Source: Omphiscola glabra (taxonomy: Eukaryota > Mollusca > Gastropoda > Lymnaeidae). Taken from it: a stretch of DNA of 64,000 nt. The notes beneath the pieces are model-generated. The model was not told the origin of the DNA and did not search any database. It saw only the letters and a program-made list of their open reading frames with translations. Shown one piece after another: positions 59,406 to 64,000 of this stretch (position 1 is the stretch's first letter; each line of letters opens with the position of its first letter). The stretch spans positions 9,355,784 to 9,419,783 of the forward strand of contig OZ024808.1 in NCBI GenBank assembly GCA_964017045.1, written 5' to 3'. The position numbers were made by a program, and so were the translations under genes.

Positions 59406-61519
59406 TATATTATTTTTTAATTTTTTTTTTTTAAACCAGGTAAGTGTGACAGCTGTGAAGAGTTAAAATTCATGAATTGTTTCTGTAGATGCCTCATTAA
59501 TTAATGTCAGCATAGCAGACACCAAAAACTCACTTTTGTCATTAAGAGATCTCCGTTAACTATAGAGATAGAGCTTCGTTATATAAGTTTAGTTAAGATT
59601 CAGGTGTAACATTTATCTTATACTTTAATGATGGCTATACAAATATTTATCTTATATGATGGTGATATAAATATTTATTCAGTCACTTATCCGTCATTTT
59701 TAAAAAAAGGAATTCGGTCAGTTGGTCATTGACGATGATCACTTCCTGACCACAACTGGCACAGTGGCCACTGTGGGTGTGTCTCTGGCTCGTATTATCT
59801 GGGGAGTTGGAACAGACTGGCTGGGGACAAAGGTCAGTAGGCTTGGCACAGAATTGTATGATTGGCATAGGAATGTGCAGTTAGAATTGGAACACATTTT
59901 TGGAATAGTATTATTTGTATGTTTGATTGGAATAGGGTTGTATGAGTGGAATCAGAATGCAATCAACTTGTTTAGTGGGGATACAATTCGCCTTTCTGAA
60001 TTTAAAGTTATTTTCTAACACCCACCCCCCAGAGCTCAATAACGGTATATTTTCTTCACTTTATAAAACTACATATTGGATCTGTATATAATGCCATGAT
60101 CTGTTTGTCAGTTATAAACCATTTAATTAAGTTGCTAACGGAAACTGTCAGTTATAAACCATTTAATTAAGTTGCTCAGGGAAACTGTTTGTCAGTTATA
60201 AACCATTTAATTAAGTTGCTCAGGGAAACTGTTTGTCAGAAGGGGTGAGAAAGAGTAGGTATTATTGAGAGGGTAATGGTGCATGATGAGGAAATGTGAA
60301 GGGAGTGTGAGAGAGATGTGTTAATTTTTTTACTCGTTTAAATCTCTGTCTTAGTGTTAATAACTTACCAGGTGTAAATTTCTGACTTGGTGTACATCTT
60401 TCACTGGTGTAAATCTCTGACTTAGTGTAAATATCTGACCTGGTGTAAATTTTTGACTTGGTGTAAATCTATTACCTTGTGTACATCTTTGACTGTTGTA
60501 AATCTCTCCTTCCAGCTGACATTGCTGGTGTTCACCGCCTGTACGACCATCACAACGGTCTTCTGGTACTTCACCCTGTACGTCAGCCCTGGCTTGTACA
60601 TGTTCTGGGTCATACTCGTGTCTGTGGTCTTCACAGGGGCTTTCATCCTCTTCCCCTTGGCAGCGCTCAGAAATTTTGGGGAGAAGCACTATGCCGCTAA
60701 CTATGGCTTAATTTTGTCGGCTCAGGTATAAAATGATTGTGTCATTAAGTTTATAGTGTTCAATGTAAAAATAATAATCAATGAGACGTGTGGCAAACAC
60801 AAAAATAAGTAATTTAAGTACAAAACTAATTCCTATTCATGCATCAACAATTCCTGTATTTGAAACAAATAACATTAAAAAAAAGGGGAAATAATTTTCA
60901 CTGAAGGGAATAATAAAGGGAGAAGATTTGGAAAACAATATTTTTAAAAATGTTAACCCTAAAAATATATGCATAATTAATTGGGTCAATATAAATTTTA
61001 AAATTTTAGGAGTCTGCAATGTGTGAGATAAAATAATGGAAAAAAACAACTAATGAACTAATGTCCCCAGATTGTTTTGAACTTGATATCCCCACCTATC
61101 ACTAAAGTTTTACTCATCAACTTTGGCTGGTTCTGGCTCTTCTTTAGTATAGCATTCTGCAATTTTCTAGGTAAGCTTGAATTGCAGTACTTCTGGGGGA
61201 ACCCTTACATTCTGAAAAAAAATTCTGACAGACATGTGATTAACAAATTTAACATATAACCACTACCCCATTTTTTTGTCCCTATACACCCACCCCACCC
61301 CCCCGAAACCAAGCAAAAAAAAATAATAATAATAAATAAAAACATTGAACAAAACCCTGTGAAATTAATTCCAAGTTTGATAAATGTAAATTGAACTTCA
61401 TGATTACTATTAATATTAGTGAACTATAAATTATTGATTTTTTCAATCAAATTATCTCAAAAAGTCTTTTTTAAATTTCAGGAACACTTGCTCTACTCTT
61501 TTTGAAGGATACCAGGTAG
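48519..61519 (+). CDS. MFS transporter, oxalate:formate antiporter / monocarboxylate carrier-like, 10 exons, 487 aa
   Basis: Exons: 48519-48630, 55398-55584, 56364-56490, 57620-57759, 58002-58125, 58576-58878, 59710-59832, 60516-60725, 61071-61170, 61482-61519. Phases agree throughout; the intron after 56490 has a GC donor. Twelve hydrophobic helices are visible: one in exon 1 (YFVIVGGIFIYLPIG), two to six in exons 2-5, a hydrophilic central loop in exon 6 (residues 231-305) and six more to the end. The first half has an MFS motif A variant, GYISNVYGPR (80-89); the second has WGVGTDWLGTK. GFGGGAIFYN and the FINPDN that follows match OxlT-like carriers, often annotated in invertebrates as apicoplast-pyruvate-carrier-like. 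Substrate (a small monocarboxylate or dicarboxylate) is inferred from family only; location is presumably a membrane, unspecified. Exon 1 was placed because it ends in phase 1 with YFG, fusing to NLATYIN. Start is ATG 48519, with a second in-frame ATG at 48525. Upstream untranslated exons are possible. Confidence 0.9.
48929..48962. repeat. (AT)n microsatellite
   Basis: Simple AT dinucleotide run in transporter intron 1; a shorter one is at 49309-49323. Confidence 0.95.
49055..49095 (+). ncRNA. Hammerhead-ribozyme-like motif with intact core, transporter intron 1
   Basis: CTGACGA at 49055-49061, a hairpin AGGC-TTCCT-GCC, then GAAAC at 49074-49078, then GCTC and GTT. This fits C3-U-G-A-N-G-A9, stem II, G12-A-A, a two-pair stem III (AC/GT) and a GUU cleavage triplet. 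Very short stem III is known from Penelope-like element hammerheads. Stem I pairing is not evident, so self-cleavage is uncertain. Confidence 0.55.
50306..50455 (+). repeat. Dispersed SINE-like repeat, copy 2
   Basis: Second copy of the element at 46423-46570, about 75-80 percent similar by eye, in transporter intron 1. No pol III A or B box was recognised in the shared part. Confidence 0.7.
50867..51018. mobile_element. hAT-like MITE, 152 bp
   Basis: Left end CAGTGGCGTAGCTAGGG; right end CATACGCCACTG, its inverse. Flanks ACCCTCAC (50859-50866) and ATCTTCAC (51019-51026) agree at 6 of 8 bases, an aged target duplication. C-rich interior. Confidence 0.8.
51565..51720. mobile_element. Partial hAT-like copy
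   Basis: Starts CAGTGGCGTAGCCATGA like the copies at 2239 and 50867, with a G-rich interior. No right terminus found; the end coordinate is approximate. Confidence 0.5.
51826..52125. repeat. 21-bp minisatellite, transporter intron 1
   Basis: Units of AATGTCCTCTGGGTAGGAAAT with many variants. The minus frames at 51760-52287 and 51821-52102 are its translation. Confidence 0.93.
53040..53470. repeat. TG-rich irregular repeat
   Basis: Irregular recurrences of GTGTTTGTGAATGTG and TTTTTGTCTGAATG; strongly strand-biased (few C on the plus strand). Confidence 0.85.
53657..53770. repeat. 20-bp repeat
   Basis: Six units of GAATTGAGCCAACTGTATA with small changes. Confidence 0.92.
54400..54845. repeat. 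23-bp minisatellite, transporter intron 1
   Basis: About nineteen units of GTGCTAGGTGGCATTTTACGTGG with variants. Confidence 0.95.
55281..55420 (+). repeat. Repeat containing the transporter exon 2 acceptor
   Basis: TTTATTTCCAG followed by GTAnC-TGGCC-CC-TACATCAA occurs at 55315-55350 and at the true acceptor 55387-55422; an older copy with TTTCCGG is at 55275. The two good acceptors are 72 bases apart and in the same frame. Confidence 0.92.
55573..55950 (+). repeat. 44-bp minisatellite containing the transporter exon 2 donor
   Basis: GTTTGTACACA recurs at 55573, 55617, 55661, 55706, 55749, 55794, 55837, 55881 and 55926. The first unit is the exon 2 end with its donor ACAG then GTCAGT. Most later units read ACATGTCAG, losing the G before GT. 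Confidence 0.95.
56491..57619 (+). other. GC-AG intron of the transporter
   Basis: Exon 3 ends AAG and the intron begins GCAAGT; it ends CTCAACAG before TGGATGCCC. The reading frame and family alignment (VVIKWMPRRIGLASG) require this junction; no GT donor gives the same joint. Confidence 0.85.
56795..57445. repeat. 25-bp minisatellite, transporter intron 3
   Basis: About twenty-six units of GCCTTGTTTTGTGTGCCATC plus TCTAT, the last third diverged (GGACCCTC). Three overlapping plus frames at 56731-57424 are its translation in the three frames. Confidence 0.96.
58130..58335. repeat. A/T-rich repeat, transporter intron 5
   Basis: Four loose units of AAAAGGACACTTAAATGTTTT plus poly(A)-rich spacer of about 50-60 bases. 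Confidence 0.8.
59106..59352. mobile_element. MITE with long inverted ends, transporter intron 6
   Basis: GAAGAGCTTATTTTCAAAAC at the left and CATTTTGAAAATCAGCTCTT with C at the right are inverted repeats; similarity continues inward for about 40 bases. Both ends abut TATATA sequence, so a TA target duplication (Tc1/mariner type) is possible but cannot be proved. No coding frame. Confidence 0.75.
59353..59412. repeat. (AT)n microsatellite
   Basis: About 50 bases of AT dinucleotides immediately outside the MITE right end. Confidence 0.95.
60110..60240. repeat. 41-53-bp repeat x3, transporter intron 7
   Basis: GTCAGTTATAAACCATTTAA recurs three times, each followed by TTAAGTTGCT and GGGAAACTG. 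Confidence 0.93.
60360..60500. repeat. Short repeat adjoining the transporter exon 8 acceptor
   Basis: About five units of TGGTGTAAATCTCTGACT with variants, reaching to within about 15 bases of the acceptor at 60515. Confidence 0.85.
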
Positions 61520-61871
61520 CCATTTCTGGGAGTCGTGTAGGAAAGCCTTGTCAGGGAAGTCTCATCTATGAGATATTGCTTTTGCTACATGGTGCTTTAC
61601 ACGAGGCTGCATGATGGATGAGGTGCACAAAATTTTGATGGGTGAGACACCAAGAAGACCATGAGTACAAATATGTATTTACTTAACACCAAGATCATGC
61701 GATTAATTTTGTAGCTATGTGGCATATTAGTGCTAGGTGATTTTCTTTTATGGGAACACATTGAGATTAAATTATTACTTCATCTATTGAAAAAATATTT
61801 GTTTCTTTAATTTTAAATAATTAGTTGTGCTTTGAAAATGGTACTTTTTTTTTCTAGTTATAAGTAGATGT

Positions 61872-61877
61872 AATAAA
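61872..61877 (+). promoter_or_regulatory. Candidate poly(A) signal for the transporter
   Basis: AATAAA 353 bases after the stop; a second AATAAA is at 61941-61946. Confidence 0.4.
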
Positions 61878-61946
61878 TATTTATTGCATAATCATTTTGT
61901 TTTTCTAGCCCTAATGAGGTGTTATACACATTTAATTAATAATAAA

Positions 61947-63681
61947 TCCATCTGAAATAAATTGTATTATTTTGCATGTAATTAAGTCCACTCTGATTGG
62001 GGTTGACTAGTGTTGTAAAATTGTGATATATAAATTAATTCCATGTTCTCCGTTTTCTGTCCAATGTGTAACAACCTCATTGTGTACAGATAAACAAAAG
62101 GAATTTTATTTTTTACAAAAACATTTTCTTACAATAATTTATGTCATTTTCTTAAGTGATCTTCATGTAGATTACAGAATAATAATGAAGTATTGTAAAT
62201 TATAGATCACAATAATCGGTGTTAAACAAAGCTTTGTCCAGAAGGCTAATCTTATCTTTTTAATAATGAGACAAGTGTTGGACTGGTAACCAGAAATAGG
62301 TCTAGGACATCATTTGGAAAATGGCAACTATTCTTTGATATAAAATTATATGGCACTTATCAATATCATTTCCAATCTCAGAAACGTTCAATCTCTTTTT
62401 CAGTTCATCCTAGATTGAGACATTAAGAAAGTTATGAAAATTTTAAACAGGTAATTCAGCAATGTCTTTCACAGGATGATGTTGTAAATGAAACAATTTT
62501 TAAAAAAATAATGTAACAATTTTGTTTCATTAAAGACTGACCATAGTAAATAGAACGCAAATAATTCTCCAGAGACAGGGGATTGTTAAACAAAGGACCA
62601 CACGCTGTTGTATAGCTTAATTATAAATATGTTCAAACTTTATTTTCACCAAGGAGCAATATGATATTAACTGTGATAGCTTTCTAATTAACAACTTATT
62701 GTATATGTGGATTGTACATGAAAATAATTGTTTCTCTGTTGGTGGTGCATGATATTATTTGAATTGAAAGTCAAACCAGGTCGTCAAAAATTTGTTAAGT
62801 TGTTTGTTTGAACATTGGAACAGTATTGATTTTCTTGTAATCTTAACAGCCTGGTTAATAAGATTTTTTGAAAATAAAAAAGTTAATTTAAAAATATATA
62901 TATATATATAGCATCCGAAAGTTTTTTCCTCGTTTGATATCATGTAACTCATTTTGTCTTCCAGGGAGAAATAAAAAACATAACAGCATAACAGGTAAAA
63001 TTTTTTGCATGGAATAATGTTGTGATTTTGAATGATCTCTGGTTGAACAAAAGCAATGTTTTGTAATTTTTGTAAAGGTTATTTTTGGCAGGTCTCATAT
63101 TGCCTTACCAGGATTTTTGTTATAGTCTCATTTTCAAGGTTAACAAAAATTTGGGAGTGTGGCTTATTTTTATTTAATGATGGTGGTAAATTGTGTAACT
63201 TTAGTCATGCAAAATGGGAGTTAACATTATTCGTTCCCAACAGCAGATCACGGTTTCCATTGGTTTCTTTGAAAGAAGCTATATTATGAATTTGTAACAA
63301 ATACCTTTATCAAATTGAAGCTCATGTAAAATTGGAATATTAATTATTATCCCCATCTGTTGACATTAAATCTCATTAGAGCACTCGTTTTGATCATATG
63401 AAATTAATTATTTTTTTTAAAAAGTTCGTCAAGGGGAGAAAACCACTTGTTTTACAAGTCATACAGTTTTGTCTGACTCCTGAAATATGTTTGTTGTTCA
63501 CAGCTAACTAGAAGTGCTGAGCCGGGTGTAAAAAAAGGTTATCTTCTCATTTTCTTTAATGTTATTCACCCAATGGGGAGAAGTGAAAAGTGCATGTATA
63601 GAACTAGTAGTGATAAAAAAAGCATACCATTTGAAGGCTTCAAAACACTACAAGCTTAATAATATATAGGCCTACCTAACC
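61947..63681. other. Gene-free stretch
   Basis: AT-rich; no coding exon, RNA gene or element recognised. A short (TA)n run is near 62892. Confidence 0.5.
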
Positions 63682-64000
63682 CAGTGGTTCTCAACATTTT
63701 TAGTGCAGTAACCCCTTTATTACATTTGTCAAGTTGTGGCACTCACAGCCACAATTATGCCTTGAAATTGAGAGATTTGTTGAGAAGGGGGAGAGGGGGG
63801 GGGGGCAAAGCCTTATTGGTATATATTTGTTGGTACTGTAATTTTGATCGGGTGGGCGGAAAGCCAAACATTGCTAAGAAAGGTGGATGTTCTCTAGATT
63901 TGGCCTTGTAATTGTAAGTGAATCCCCAGAAATATTTTTGAAAAATCACACATCTGGTTATAGTTATAGTTAAGCATGAAGGCTGCCAACTGGTTTAGTC
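63682..64000. mobile_element. Possible hAT-like left end, running off the window
   Basis: CAGTGGTTCTCAACATTTTT followed by GCAGTAACCCCTT resembles the left end of a widespread hAT family. The inverse right end is not reached within the window. A G run lies at 63795-63804. Confidence 0.5.

Overview
The window is a piece of an animal nuclear genome, AT-rich, with spliced genes, long introns and very many tandem repeats. Gene content and repeat types (a protostome HR4-type nuclear receptor, non-LTR retrotransposon tails, hAT miniature elements, Penelope-like hammerhead motifs) fit a mollusc, probably a gastropod. The taxon is inference; no sequence here proves it.

Four protein genes can be assembled exon by exon, each with consistent splice phases from start to stop. 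(1) HR4/NR6-type orphan nuclear receptor, plus strand, 11433-18305, six coding exons, 1162 residues. (2) EXOSC2 (RRP4), the RNA exosome cap subunit, minus strand, 26668-22264, eight exons, 293 residues. (3) FOXRED1, an FAD-dependent oxidoreductase used in mitochondrial complex I assembly, plus strand, 29615-36761, ten exons, 497 residues. (4) A 12-helix major facilitator transporter of the oxalate:formate antiporter / monocarboxylate carrier type, plus strand, 48519-61519, ten exons, 487 residues. Its first exon lies 6.8 kb from the second. HR4 and EXOSC2 converge, EXOSC2 and FOXRED1 diverge across about 2.9 kb, and FOXRED1 and the transporter are in tandem. The genes have no evident shared pathway. 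A fifth possible coding exon, unrecognised, is on the minus strand at 9852-10256.

Layout: 1-11000 is mostly repeats (GATA microsatellite, 26-, 32- and 80-bp minisatellites, a hAT MITE with a perfect target duplication). 11000-22000 is HR4 and its 3' flank. 22000-26700 is EXOSC2 with a hAT-like insertion. 26700-36800 is a spacer and FOXRED1. 37000-48500 is gene-free with minisatellites and two LINE tails. 48500-61600 is the transporter gene. The rest is 3' flank.

The most unusual observation is that several tandem repeats have a real exon edge inside their repeat unit. They occur at the FOXRED1 exon 5 donor (58 bp x4), the FOXRED1 exon 7 donor (about 116-128 bp, two to three copies), the transporter exon 2 acceptor (an in-frame 72-bp duplicate), the transporter exon 2 donor (44 bp x9) and probably the transporter exon 1 acceptor (72 bp x5). 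Hammerhead-ribozyme-like cores of the Penelope-like type occur at three places, with a decayed copy at a fourth. No single novel coding system is apparent; the novelty here is in exon-edge repeats and mobile-element remains.
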